64,000 nucleotides of DNA from 2-12-FULL-35-23 sp965196985 (GTDB taxonomy: Bacteria; Pseudomonadota; Gammaproteobacteria; UBA12402), in NCBI GenBank assembly GCA_965196985.1, contig CBDALO010000163.1, positions 310,001-374,000 of the forward strand, in the 5' to 3' direction. The position numbers and the translations under genes were made by a program. The notes beneath the pieces are model-generated. The model saw only the letters and a program-made list of their open reading frames with translations. It had not been told where the DNA came from and did no database searches. Each line of letters opens with the position of its first letter. The stretch's first letter is position 1. Shown here piece by piece: positions 55,038-64,000 of this stretch.

Positions 55038-55411
55038 CTGACCTTATTAACTACCGATAAACCCACTACAACGCGGTAGGGGCTTCTTGTGGCCTGATTA
55101 CGCCAAAACCTCACCTAATCCCACTCACAACCTGCTTTTCGCCCTCAGAACGCCTGAAAAGCCCTTAAATCTCGTCCATCAAGCCCACGTTTTATCCACC
55201 GCTACACCCCATCAGGGTTATTCACCCTGTTATCCCCAGTTTAAGTGTCGGGTAATCGAGGCTTAAGTGTCGGATGATTAATCTATTCACATCAATTAGA
55301 CTTTCTTTTTTTATTTTTAAGGACTTTTTAAACCCTTCTTGTGGCACATTCCCTACCTAGGAAAGCTTACACCGTTTAGTCGATTGGCCTGACTTTGCTA
55401 CACTTCGCCCC
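55038..55411. other. Origin-containing intergenic region
   Basis: This 374-bp region between repA and the luxR-type gene contains DnaA-box-like sites, short direct repeats and an AT-rich tract (see 55192-55345). No gene is seen. Confidence 0.6.
55192..55345 (+). other. Putative plasmid replication origin
   Basis: Three DnaA-box-like 9-mers occur: ttatccacc (55192), ttattcacc (55218) and ttatcccca (55230). They are followed by two direct repeats ttaagtgtcgg (55241-55251, 55263-55273) and an AT-rich tract (about 55305-55345). The order RepA gene, DnaA boxes, repeats, AT-rich zone matches theta-type origins. The exact start of replication is unknown. Confidence 0.65.
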
Positions 55412-56182
55412 ATGAATCCTTACCGAGTTGTGAGAAAACTGAGAAGCGCTTTTAAAAGCGCCGAACAAACCGCCTTACCAGATTGGCCAGTGGACTTTGT
55501 CGCGTATACCGAACTCTATGCAACCGGCCAATGGCGTTGCTTTTGCTCGGATTTTACCTTTTTAAAAACACTCTACCTACAAGCGGACAGTTGGTTTAAC
55601 GTACCAGATTTAGTGAATGCTGTCCCTCTCACGCAAGATCGCTTTTATTTTGTTTCACTGGCGTCACCGTTACCCCCAGTTTTACAACAGCTTGCCAAGC
55701 AGTTTGAGCCAATCGGTCTTTATCACCTGTTATTACGCTTTGAGTGGGATTGTCAGGGGTATTGGCGAGGCTTTTGGTTGGCAAGCCGGCAACCGGATCC
55801 GGTCGTGAACAGTGATTATTTAGCGGTGCTGGGTGAGATTGAGCTGTGGACGAAACAATTGGGGCGAGACATGGCGCGGGTTTATTCGGTGTTTCAGCAA
55901 TTGCCGTACTTAGGGGAACTACAACCCGTCACTTTTCCACCGTTAAAGCCGCCTGAGCTGCGCTTTAGTGAGGAAGTCGATGTGATCCTAACCGCACGCC
56001 AAAAGCAGGTGATTGCGTTATTGTTTGAGGGGTTAACCACTGAAGCGATGGCGTAAGCCTTAGGGATTTCGCTGCGAGGCGTGGAAAATCATCTCGATGC
56101 GATTAAAAACAAATTCTATTGCGAGAAACGCTATGAGATTTTGTATTACCTACTTCGTCATCGTAAAGTGGTTTGGCTTTAA
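55412..56182 (+). pseudogene. LuxR-type transcriptional regulator with internal stop
   Basis: Read through, this would be a 256-residue regulator with an N-terminal sensor-like domain (PDWPVDFVAYTELYATGQWR; GLYHLLLRFEWDCQGYWRGF) and a C-terminal LuxR HTH (LTARQKQVIALLFEGLTTEA, then LGISLRGVENHLDAIKNKFY). A TAA at 56054-56056 (one change from CAA, Gln) falls inside the HTH, so only the 214-residue sensor part is made unless the stop is read through. The 3' end overlaps the convergent gene by a few bases. Confidence 0.82.
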
Positions 56183-56760
56183 TCGCCGGATTGCTGCGTT
56201 AAACGCCCCTCTAATTCAATGATTTTTTCGTTGAGCTGCTCCGTAATCTCCTGATACCGGCTGGCACTGCGTTTGGCTAAGCGCAATTCTTCGCTGACAG
56301 TGACCAAGCTGTGCTGGGCTTTGAGTGCTTGCTGATAGATCCGTGCGAGCGTGCGTTTTAAGGTGACGGGGTTGTCGGTGAGCTGTTGTATCACTTCTGG
56401 CACGACAGGGGTTTCTGACGCGCCTGGCGGTTCCGCCTGTAAAAAACTTGGGGTGAGGGCACGGATTTCCGCCTCTAATTGCTGAATACGGTCTTTTAAG
56501 CTGACAAAGCTAGTGAGGGTTTTAGCAAACACGGCTTTAAACACCGCCGTCTTGGCTAAGCGTTTTCGTTGACGTTGATCTTGGTCTAAGGGGTAGTCCT
56601 CGGTTTTGGCGGCAACGAGCTCCTCAAAGTGCGCGGCGGTGGTAGCATCCAAGCTGATTTCAATGCGCCGAACCCCTTGCGCTTTTTGGCGCAGACGGCA
56701 TTGGCGGATGCGTTTGCGATTTAAGGCGGAATCGCGTGTAACCGGTTGATTATTAGGCAT
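56179..56760 (-). CDS. Hypothetical plasmid protein, possibly CopB-like
   Basis: This 193-residue protein starts with a basic segment (ALNRKRIRQCRLRQKAQGVR) followed by RIEISLDATTAAHFEELVAA, which resembles the ribbon-helix-helix-like start of plasmid copy-control or mobilisation repressors. The rest is helical with a C-terminal coiled coil (YQEITEQLNEKIIELEGRL). Position near repA fits a replication regulator, but the identity is not established. Confidence 0.6.
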   Translation of the reverse strand: MPNNQPVTRDSALNRKRIRQCRLRQKAQGVRRIEISLDATTAAHFEELVAAKTEDYPLDQDQRQRKRLAKTAVFKAVFAKTLTSFVSLKDRIQQLEAEIRALTPSFLQAEPPGASETPVVPEVIQQLTDNPVTLKRTLARIYQQALKAQHSLVTVSEELRLAKRSASRYQEITEQLNEKIIELEGRLTQQSGD

Positions 56761-57020
56761 GATTCACCCCTCAGGTTTTATCAAAATCCATTCGGAAAAC
56801 CATTTCCGGAAATTAGTGTAAAACAAAAAGGCGCCAAAAGCGAGGGGAAGTCCTTGAAAAAGATAGCCCCCCATAATGGCCCTTATGAGGTTAAACTATA
56901 AATACCACATATCTGTAACCTCTGCGTTTATATTTTTTAAATTTAAGAGTGATATTTTAAAGTAAGTAATGTTTTTTATATAAATGCACTAATGATTGCA
57001 AATGAAAAAAAGGAAAAAAA

Positions 57021-58286
57021 GTGTTAAAAAAATTCCAATATAAGGGGCATAGTGTTTGCGCTAAATATTTTTATAAATATGCGCTTTCTGCTGCACGATT
57101 AGCATATACGACCGAATCTTTGGTATACATAAAATTAATTGAGGACTACCTATCTGGGAATCAAAGCTTAAAAGAAAAATTATTGAATAAAACTGTTTTA
57201 AGTGAACTAAATATTAATGAAAGGCAGAGGCAAAATTTATTAGATGCTAAAAATAATTCTGCTAAGTTCAATGTTATTTTATATTCTATCCATGAATCAT
57301 TAGTTAAATTATTGACTGAGAGAACTGGTTCGAAGTTTTTAGAAAACCTAGATCGTATTCTAAATATCCAAGTGTCAATTAAACAGGAAAAATTTAGGAC
57401 GTCCCTCCTATCATTTATTGTTGATCAAAATAAAAAAACGGAAGAATCATTATATGAAGCCTGTTTAGGGCTTGCTGAAGTAGCTACGTATACTATGGAT
57501 TCCATTACCAATGAGGAATTAGGTAGTGACGAAGTTCTTACACCACTATCGAATATTGTAAATAATGCCATTAAAGATATTGAAATTTCTAGAGAAACTG
57601 AAGAAAAACTGCGAGCATTACAAAATAAATTTTTTAATCGTAGTAAAAAGTGCCAGAATATAGGAGTAGATAGTTGTATTGAAGCGGTTATTACATATTT
57701 TGATCCGGATCAAACTCAAATAACACAATCACCTTCTCATCCGGGCTCGCAACTAACAAGCAGTGAAAAGAAAAGTGAAAGCAGAATAATAACAGAAACG
57801 CACGAAAATATTTTAAAAGCAATCTACCCTATTGAAATAGACGGATACAGATTAAAAAAAACTGGTTATGAGAGTGCTGGAAATTGTGCGTTAAAAATTT
57901 CTGGTAATTTAACTGTTGCTACTAATAAATATTTTGATGCTTTGGGCCAGGAAAATTCACTAACCACTGATTTAAAACAGAGTAATTCTGAGAATGGAGA
58001 AGGTAATAGCATCAAAGCCAAGCAAAATTTAGAGATAGCTTGTAAAGAATCTCAAAAAGACCTAGAGGATTCTTCGCTAGTGCAACATCGAGGTACTAAA
58101 GCGGCCTTTTATAAGTTTTTATCAATAACAGCTTCGATAATACCAGGGGTCAATTTAGTTTTTTGGGCTTACCGTGCTGGTAGAGTATCTCAAGGACAAT
58201 CATTTTTCCCAAAACCAAAAACTAAGAGTGCACTAGATATAGAAAATGGAGTACAGCATATAAGGCGTTTATCATGTGGTGGGTGA
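57021..58286 (+). CDS. Effector-like hypothetical protein
   Basis: This 421-residue protein is AT-rich and unlike its neighbours in composition. It is mostly helical, with a disordered Ser/Gln/Lys middle (~residues 230-260) and one hydrophobic segment near the C-terminus (FYKFLSITASIIPGVNLVFW). No known domain is seen. Such standalone, low-GC genes with a late membrane segment are common among secreted effectors of intracellular gammaproteobacteria, but this is inference. The GTG start has AGGA 6 bases upstream. Confidence 0.65.
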   Translation: MLKKFQYKGHSVCAKYFYKYALSAARLAYTTESLVYIKLIEDYLSGNQSLKEKLLNKTVLSELNINERQRQNLLDAKNNSAKFNVILYSIHESLVKLLTERTGSKFLENLDRILNIQVSIKQEKFRTSLLSFIVDQNKKTEESLYEACLGLAEVATYTMDSITNEELGSDEVLTPLSNIVNNAIKDIEISRETEEKLRALQNKFFNRSKKCQNIGVDSCIEAVITYFDPDQTQITQSPSHPGSQLTSSEKKSESRIITETHENILKAIYPIEIDGYRLKKTGYESAGNCALKISGNLTVATNKYFDALGQENSLTTDLKQSNSENGEGNSIKAKQNLEIACKESQKDLEDSSLVQHRGTKAAFYKFLSITASIIPGVNLVFWAYRAGRVSQGQSFFPKPKTKSALDIENGVQHIRRLSCGG

Positions 58287-58348
58287 AAATTAACTAAACC
58301 CTGCCAGCAATAATTGAAAATTCAAATTACCATGGACAAATCAGGCCT

Positions 58349-58377
58349 CTATAACCAGCTTTATCGGGGGTTGGGCA
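58349..58377 (-). repeat. 29-bp dispersed repeat, copy 2
   Basis: It matches the reverse complement of 25599-25627 with one difference. It lies in the short spacer between the effector-like gene and the IS66 end, probably a leftover terminus of an element related to IS-X. Confidence 0.7.
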
Positions 58378-59221
58378 CTATCTGACTAAAAAACAAGCCT
58401 AAATCGATCTAATTTTAAGCAGGGCTAAAGGTCGAGATCCTGCGTAAGCGATCCACGGGCGTCCTTGCTTCCGTAGCTAACACGTGCTAGGTGCTATCCG
58501 GCGGCACATTCCATGGCAGCAGTGCCTCAATATCTTCTAATGTTTTGCAATGTGGTAGGCGCTCATAAAGATAGGTGAAGTATCGACAGACATTGTGATG
58601 ATGCAGTTCAGCAGTTAGAGCTAGACTTGCATGCATTGCTAGTGCGTTAGCGCCTGGCATTGTGTCGCAAAATAGAAAGTTCTTCCTTGCAAGCACTAAG
58701 AGCTTAATGTCTCTCTCTGTGTGATTGTTATCAATCTCACATCTACCATCATCAAGAAACCGAGTCATGTTTTCCCAATGCTTGATGACATATTCCATTG
58801 CCCTGCCAAGATGAGATTGTGGTAGAACCTTTGGATAATACTCCTCTAGCCACTCCTTGTACTCATCCATAATCGGTTTTGATTCTTTCTGCCGAAGCGC
58901 AAGGCGTTGCTCAGGCGACATCTCTTCTTCTTTCGCCTTTCTTTCAATCCGGTAGAGTTTTTTATAGACCCGCATAGCATGAGCGGCTAACCCATTCTTT
59001 TTGGTCGCCTTGGTGATCTCTTCAAATTTCCTGTGGGCATGAAGGTTGCACGCAATGATCGTAACGCCGGTATTTTCTAATTGGTCGAATATAGGGCTTG
59101 CATCAGTATGAAGCTTGCCAGTCCACCCTTGAAACCATTCTACTAGAAACTCACTGTGGTCACTTGGCGTATAGGCAAACAGGATAACCTCACGACCAGG
59201 AGCACCACCTCGCATGCAATG

Positions 59222-60753
59222 GATAGAGCGTTATTTTGTCTGTAAAAACCAACTTCAGTACTTAGAAAAACCTTTAAAATTCTAAATGGCACTCTATTGT
59301 ACCTGTCTCATCGCATAATATCTTAAATTAATTATGCTAATCAATCTAAAAAATTATTTATACCTCAAATTTTTCTCCTCTCAAAATAAATTATTAACTT
59401 TTAGGTAATAGCAATTATATCTCGTTAATAAGAACAAGAATGATCTATCCTAAAACCCTATGAAGCCTTATTATTCACATCAACTTAAGTATCTAGGTGA
59501 TCCGCTCCACTGGTCATCAATTTCCACTAAAACAGCTGATACGAGCCTTAGGCACGATTCAGTATTAGGGAAAATTCCAACTGTATGCGTCCTTCTTTTT
59601 ACCTCTCTGTTTACGCGCTCAGCTATGTTACTGGTTCTTAATCTTTTTTGATGCGGCCTGTCAAAGTTCATCACTACTAAGCCCTCCGGTATATTCACTT
59701 CCAACCAAGAAGAAAGCTCTGGTGCTGTTTGCTGATATTTATCTACCGCCATAGCCAATAGTCTTTCCGACTCATGAATGTTTGAGGCATTAAATATAGC
59801 TGTAATCTCCTCAGCTACTGGTTCCTTCATTGAGCGCTTTGGTATGTGAGCCTGAGCATTTTGCTGCAAATGAAATTGGCAGCGTTGCCAAGGAACACTG
59901 GGGAACACAGCTCTTCTAGCGGCTTTTAGGCCAGTATGAGCGTCGCTAGTAATCAACTCAATACCATGTATACCTCGCTCAACCAACTGCTGAAGAAAAT
60001 CACGCCAATGTACCTCAGCCTCTGATAACGCAACAGAAACACCTAGCACTGTTCTCTTGCCGGTTGATTCATCAAAGCCATAGGCTATCAATACCGCACA
60101 GTCTTGTACTGTGCCGCTAGTGCGCACCTTCTCATAACGTGCATCTAGCCAAAGATATTTTATCTTTCCTAACGGCTTATTTCGCCATTTCTTTAAATCT
60201 TCATCCAACAATTTAGCGCAACGGCTTACCTCTGTGCTTGAAATATCTGTTCCACAGAGTTGCTTTAGCACCTTTTCAACTTTGCGCGTGGAAACCCCAT
60301 GCACATACATTTCAGCGACAGCCAGCTTAAGTGCTCTATCAGAGCGTACACCTCGCTCTAAGACTGATGGATAGAAGGCTTCATTGGAGTCTCTAACCTG
60401 CGGTATCTGTAGCTCAAGCTGACCTTGACCTGTGTTAATTAACCTTGGTTTAAAGCCGTTCGCATATCCGTTTCTATCGCCAGTTCGCTCATAAGGACTG
60501 GCATTTAAATGGCGCTCCCTTTCTATTAACATAGCCTCATTCATCAACCTGGAGACAAGCTTAGGTAAAGCTTCAAACCCCTCCATCGCTAAAACATGTA
60601 TGGCTTCTTCGATTAAGTTCTCATTTTTATAGCAGCTCATTGTCATTCCTCTTTTTTGGTTAAGTTTACCTTAAAAGGAATTTCTAATCTGACTGAGTCG
60701 CCTGCTTATTTTCAGCAAGTCAATGGAATTTACAGAAAGGATGGCGCACTAGC
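59222..60753 (-). mobile_element. IS256 family element, copy 6 (complete)
   Basis: The 1532-bp element is flanked by atgcaatg at 59214-59221 and 60754-60761, inserted in tnpC. Confidence 0.95.
59480..60646 (-). CDS. IS256 family transposase (intact)
   Basis: This is a full 388-residue copy, identical in protein sequence to the inner copy at 48829 as far as I can see; all DDE motifs are present. Confidence 0.95.
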   Translation of the reverse strand: MTMSCYKNENLIEEAIHVLAMEGFEALPKLVSRLMNEAMLIERERHLNASPYERTGDRNGYANGFKPRLINTGQGQLELQIPQVRDSNEAFYPSVLERGVRSDRALKLAVAEMYVHGVSTRKVEKVLKQLCGTDISSTEVSRCAKLLDEDLKKWRNKPLGKIKYLWLDARYEKVRTSGTVQDCAVLIAYGFDESTGKRTVLGVSVALSEAEVHWRDFLQQLVERGIHGIELITSDAHTGLKAARRAVFPSVPWQRCQFHLQQNAQAHIPKRSMKEPVAEEITAIFNASNIHESERLLAMAVDKYQQTAPELSSWLEVNIPEGLVVMNFDRPHQKRLRTSNIAERVNREVKRRTHTVGIFPNTESCLRLVSAVLVEIDDQWSGSPRYLS

Positions 60754-60899
60754 ATGCAATGAATCAGTGACTTAGTTTGTGGCCGTCGACCAGGCTCTTT
60801 TAAGACTTGTAATTTAGTCGCGTCACAACTTGCTATTTCATAATCCAGCAGCTCATCCTTCAATAGATTATAAATCGGCTGTAAAGGTTTAGTCAGCTC

Positions 60900-62285
60900 G
60901 GGTGCTGCCTTTATATAATGTAGAATATATAGCATAATATACACTTTAACATGATGAAGGATGGTGTTTGGATGTCAGCTAGAATTATCTCTGATGAAAA
61001 TAATGAATTAACTATTGAACTCAAGCTTCCACTAAAAGGATCTATGCTTGAATGTGAGGACGCAATTCTTGATGGGCTTAATGAGGTTGGAACATTAGCC
61101 ACTGAAAAAGCATTAAGTAAGTTTGATGCAGATGGCTCTCCTATCCATGTTGGAAAAATAAAGCTAACAGCACGAAGTAGAGATGAAGCAAATTACCAAA
61201 CGCCTTATGGAGTTGCTCGAGTTAAGCGTTATGTTTATCAAACCTCTAAAGGCGGGAAGATCTTTTGTCCTTTAGAAGATAAGGCTAGAATTATCCAAGG
61301 ATCAACACCGCGATTTGCAAAAATAATCTCACATAAATACTCAAACTTACCTGCTCCTAGTGTTATTGATGATCTCAAGGTCAATCATAACCGTAAAATC
61401 TCACATTCATACTTGCAACGGGCAACTGATTTTGTTGGCGGTATTGCACAAGCCAAAGAGGCTGAGTGGGAATATGAAGAGCCAAAGCTTGATGCAGGCA
61501 TTGAGATGCTAAGTATTAGCTTAGATGGTGCATATGTTCTCACCGTTGATGATGGTTATAGAGAGAGCATGGTTGGAACTATTTCCATGTATGATAAGCA
61601 TGGTGCACGCCTGCACACAACCTACGTTGCAGCATCACCAGAATATGGAAAAGATGAATTCTTTAATAGGCTTGAAAAGGAAATAAAGCTGAAAAAGAAA
61701 TATTACCCTGATGCTAAAACAATTGGCGTTGCTGATGGAGCAAAAAATAATTGGCCATTTCTAAAAAAACATACTGATACGCAAATTTTAGATTTTTGGC
61801 ATGCAACTGAATATCTCGGTGAAGCATCAAAGGCAATATTTACCAAAAAATCTGAAAGAGATGAGCGTGATGTTTGGCTCCAAGAGCGATGTCATGACTT
61901 AAAGCACAAGAAAGGTGTGGCAGGTAGAATACTTGCTGAGCTTAAAGAGCATGTAAATAAAAAACTGAATAAATCGCTTAGAGAAAAGCTAGAAGGAACA
62001 ATTACGTATTTTGAAAATAATATTAAAGAAAAGCGAATGTCGTATCATAATTTGATTAAGCAGAATGCACCAATTGGCTCTGGCGTCACTGAAGCAGCAT
62101 GTAAAACAATTGTTAAACAAAGATTAGGCGGATCAGGAATGCGCTGGAAAGACAAGGGAATGAAAATTGTTTATGCTTGAGAACACTAGTAAAGACTAAA
62201 GGAAGATGGGATCAGTTTTGGGAGAAGGTTAATGATTTTGGCGTGCCAGCAGTAATATAGCCTACATTATATAGAGGCAGCACCT
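60900..62285 (+). mobile_element. ISKra4-like element, copy 3 (complete, frameshifted)
   Basis: The 1386-bp element is flanked by gtcagctc at 60892-60899 and 62286-62293, inserted in tnpC. It is one base shorter than copy 2, the missing T lying inside the transposase gene. Confidence 0.95.
60951..62264 (+). pseudogene. ISKra4 transposase with C-terminal frameshift
   Basis: It matches the intact copy to residue ~407, then loss of one T in the gtttta run (near 62170) replaces the last ~27 residues with a short tail ending at 62180. The DDE residues are upstream of the lesion, but the C-terminal helix (RTLVKTKGRWDQFWEKVNDF) is lost. The start is ATG at 60951, replacing the TTG used in the sister copy. 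Confidence 0.85.
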
Positions 62286-63178
62286 GTCAGCTCAATAAAC
62301 CAACGTGACATAGTTTGCCTGGATAGATTGACGCCGTATTGTGAGCGTAGTTGTTTTTCTAAATGATAAAAGGGTTGTCTATCCCTGATTTTACTAGACA
62401 CTAAATGCGCTAGTAATGATTCAGACGCCTCGGCCTTAGGTAGGATATGTAAAGGCTTAGGTGCAACCGTAACACCACCTTGCTCGCAATCACAGCCTAG
62501 TTTTTCACGGCGCTCTTCAATCATTTCAAAGACAGCTGGTTTGTAGTTCAGTATTTTTTTAGTCTCAAAACCCATTGGGCATTTTTCTTTACCGCAAGGA
62601 CAAATACGCTGGTCATCAGGTACTGGAATGATTCTCACCGTCACAGGTAATTCATTCTTGACCTTCTTCTTACGTTTGTGAGAAGAGACAACAACTGCTT
62701 CATCATCTTCTTGATCCTCCGGTGTTGAGAGATCACCGAAGAGTGGCAACTGATCTTCTATGTAGCGCTCAGATTTACTAACAAAATGCTGTCGTTGGAG
62801 CTTAGCAAATTGTATCTTCAAATGATCATAAGCCTCGGCATACTGTTCAACACGAGCATGTTCTATTTCAAGCTTATGACAAAGCTTTTCATTTATTCCG
62901 ACTTGTTGATAGAAAAGCTCACTAGGGACTGTTTGCATTGCGTTTCTCATTCAAGTAACTACTGCAAAGTGTACCATGACATTTTAAGTGCAATATTTTC
63001 TTCCTCAGGCGCTTGGTTAGCGCATATTACTTTTTTGGGGTAGCTGGTCATTGTGATGTTTTCTTTTCAACTCCTAGCGGCTCTCACAAAGCCTGGGCTA
63101 AGGATATAAAACAAGCATTAAAATCACGTGTAAAATCAAAAAACACAGAAAAAACCTGTCAAGACTTTTTTTGCCATT

Positions 63179-63529
63179 TTAGTAAAAAAACTCGGGAGAG
63201 ACTTTGGGTAATGACTTTTGCTTCATCCAGTTTAAACCTGACAATAACCAGCTTAACTGATCTTGGGTCAACTCGATAGTCTCATCTGCTTCGCTAGGGA
63301 ACTTCAGCTTACCTTTTTCTAATCGTTTGTAGCAAAGCCAAAAACCATTTTGGTCGTACCAAAGTAATTTTATTTTATCGCGCTGCCTGTTACGAAAAAG
63401 AAATAGCTGGCCTGAGCTTGGGGTCATTGAGAGATGATCGGCAATCAGCATTACTAGGCCATCAATCTGTTTTCTAAAGTCCACAGGGGTACGATAAAAC
63501 CAGATCGGTGTTTTCCAGTTCTGAAACAT
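63179..63529 (-). CDS. tnpB: IS66 accessory protein TnpB
   Basis: The protein is identical to the copy at 7303-7653, with TPVDFRKQIDGLVMLI and NGFWLCYKRLEKGKLKFP. Its ATG overlaps the tnpA stop (TAATG). Confidence 0.93.
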   Translation of the reverse strand: MFQNWKTPIWFYRTPVDFRKQIDGLVMLIADHLSMTPSSGQLFLFRNRQRDKIKLLWYDQNGFWLCYKRLEKGKLKFPSEADETIELTQDQLSWLLSGLNWMKQKSLPKVSPEFFY

Positions 63530-63828
63530 TAGCAAAGCCTCTGAATCAAAGACGCTAAGCTATCCTGGTCATAAAAGCTAATCTGTATGTGTGAGTTGAC
63601 CTGCATGACAGCCACTGGTTGTGCTGGCTGCTCAGACACGCAAACAACCTTTGCTAGCGTTTTTTGCTGTTCTCTTCTCAAACGATAGAGAAACTGCGTG
63701 TAAGGTACGTTATTCTCTCGGCAGTATTTCGCTTTGGTTAACTTGCTTTGCTTAAAGTCGGAAAGGTGTTTTTCCCAATAAGCATCTGTGTAAGTAGCAT
63801 TTTCATTTTCAGGATTTGTTGCTGACAT
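63529..63828 (-). CDS. tnpA: IS66 accessory protein TnpA
   Basis: This 99-residue OrfA protein differs from the copy at 7653 by one residue (QISFYDQD for QINFYDQD). It is the first gene inside the right terminal repeat. Confidence 0.9.
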   Translation of the reverse strand: MSATNPENENATYTDAYWEKHLSDFKQSKLTKAKYCRENNVPYTQFLYRLRREQQKTLAKVVCVSEQPAQPVAVMQVNSHIQISFYDQDSLASLIQRLC

Positions 63829-64000
63829 ACCGTAAGCTCCTTGTTACTATTTGCGGGAGCATACAGTCACATGAATTTAACTAGTTGACTAGGGTGTACT
63901 TGCTGGATCGCTTACGAATTAGCAACGCTAAGTATTTGGCTAATTACCCCTATTATAATGTTTTTTAAGTGCACCCCAACAGGTATTTTACCGACATAGC

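Larger units (their letters stand above)
58487..62950 (-). pseudogene. tnpC: IS66 transposase tnpC split by IS256 and ISKra4
   Basis: The three coding segments (62950-62294, 60899-60762, 59221-58487) rejoin in frame to 509 residues. They carry SKSERYIEDQLPLFG, CPCGKEKC, SCDATKLQVLKEPGRRPQTK, IACNLHAHRKFEEITK and the C-terminal CEIDNNHTERDIKLLVLARK block (catalytic Glu) that copy 1 lacks in this window. One change (FVSKSERY for FGSKSERY) distinguishes it from copy 1. Confidence 0.9.
58444..63915 (-). mobile_element. IS66 family element, copy 2, carrying IS256 and ISKra4
   Basis: The left repeat starts gtaagcgatcca at 58444 and the right end is tggatcgcttac at 63915. Without IS256 and ISKra4 the element is 2538 bp, a normal IS66 size, with tnpA-tnpB-tnpC reading leftward. 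The flanks (58436-58443 and 63916-63923) are not identical, so the site has been rearranged or the ends recombined. Confidence 0.88.

Noticed and set aside
1..64000. tRNA or rRNA genes
   Set aside because: No cloverleaf or rRNA sequence was recognised; only an isolated boxA-like motif was seen.

Overview
This window looks like part of a large, low-GC plasmid from a gammaproteobacterium, most likely an intracellular, fish-associated genus such as Piscirickettsia. That assignment is an inference from gene content, the density and kinds of insertion sequences and the AT-rich accessory genes; no rRNA or housekeeping gene is present to confirm it. A plasmid core is clear: parA-parB (51940-53947), an IncFII-like repA (54102-55037) and an origin-like region with DnaA-box-like sites and an AT-rich tract (55192-55345). 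Other plasmid-type genes are a DUF932 protein, a ProQ/FinO RNA chaperone followed by an HU/IHF subunit, an Rpn nuclease remnant and a truncated type I methyltransferase (hsdM).

More than half of the window is transposable DNA. By matching inverted repeats and target-site duplications (TSDs) I could place many element ends to the base. They include six IS256 copies (1532 bp, 8-bp TSD), three ISKra4-like copies (1386-1387 bp, 8-bp TSD), two three-gene IS66 copies plus a second IS66 type, two single-ORF IS66-like copies (1947 bp, 8-bp TSD), two IS4 (7-bp TSD), two IS5 (960 bp), two IS91-like elements at CAAG, one IS982 (1006 bp), one ISNCY/ISDol1-like element (1880 bp), one IS110, one IS481-like element, one unclassified large transposase element (here 'IS-X') and a 5.8-kb three-gene transposon (DUF6431 + DDE integrase + AAA ATPase; 5-bp TSD).

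Layout. 1-8038: right-hand halves of a nested stack (IS66-like in ISKra4 in IS256 in IS66), with the left halves outside the window. 8039-13050: a second IS66 type, an IS481-like element split by IS5, and an IS-X tail. 13050-19450: plasmid accessory genes (two hypotheticals, DUF932, Rpn split by an IS66-like element, proQ/finO, HU/IHF). 19586-22175: MFS efflux gene overlapping a 5'-truncated hsdM. 22176-31432: IS91, an IS4-split small gene, and IS-X carrying IS256 (itself carrying IS982) and ISKra4. 31433-46567: a leftward operon (HTH protein, small protein, exported protein, helical-repeat protein, BNR-repeat lipoprotein) torn apart by ISNCY and by an 8.3-kb nest: IS91 containing the three-gene transposon, which contains IS256 and IS110, plus an IS5. 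47083-51799: two hypothetical genes, the second split by an IS256 that was itself hit by another IS256. 51800-58286: partition, replication, a LuxR-type regulator with a nonsense codon, a possible copy-control gene and an effector-like protein. 58444-63915: IS66 carrying IS256 and ISKra4.

Most disrupted genes can be restored in frame by removing the elements and one TSD copy. Many cargo genes also carry point lesions (in-frame stops, single-base frameshifts), so the region is decaying as well as being bombarded. The most interesting items are the three-gene transposon with a canonical slippery heptamer in its DUF6431 gene, the probable IS110 bridge-RNA locus, the unclassified IS-X transposase, the torn surface-protein operon, and paired hairpins upstream of the HTH gene.
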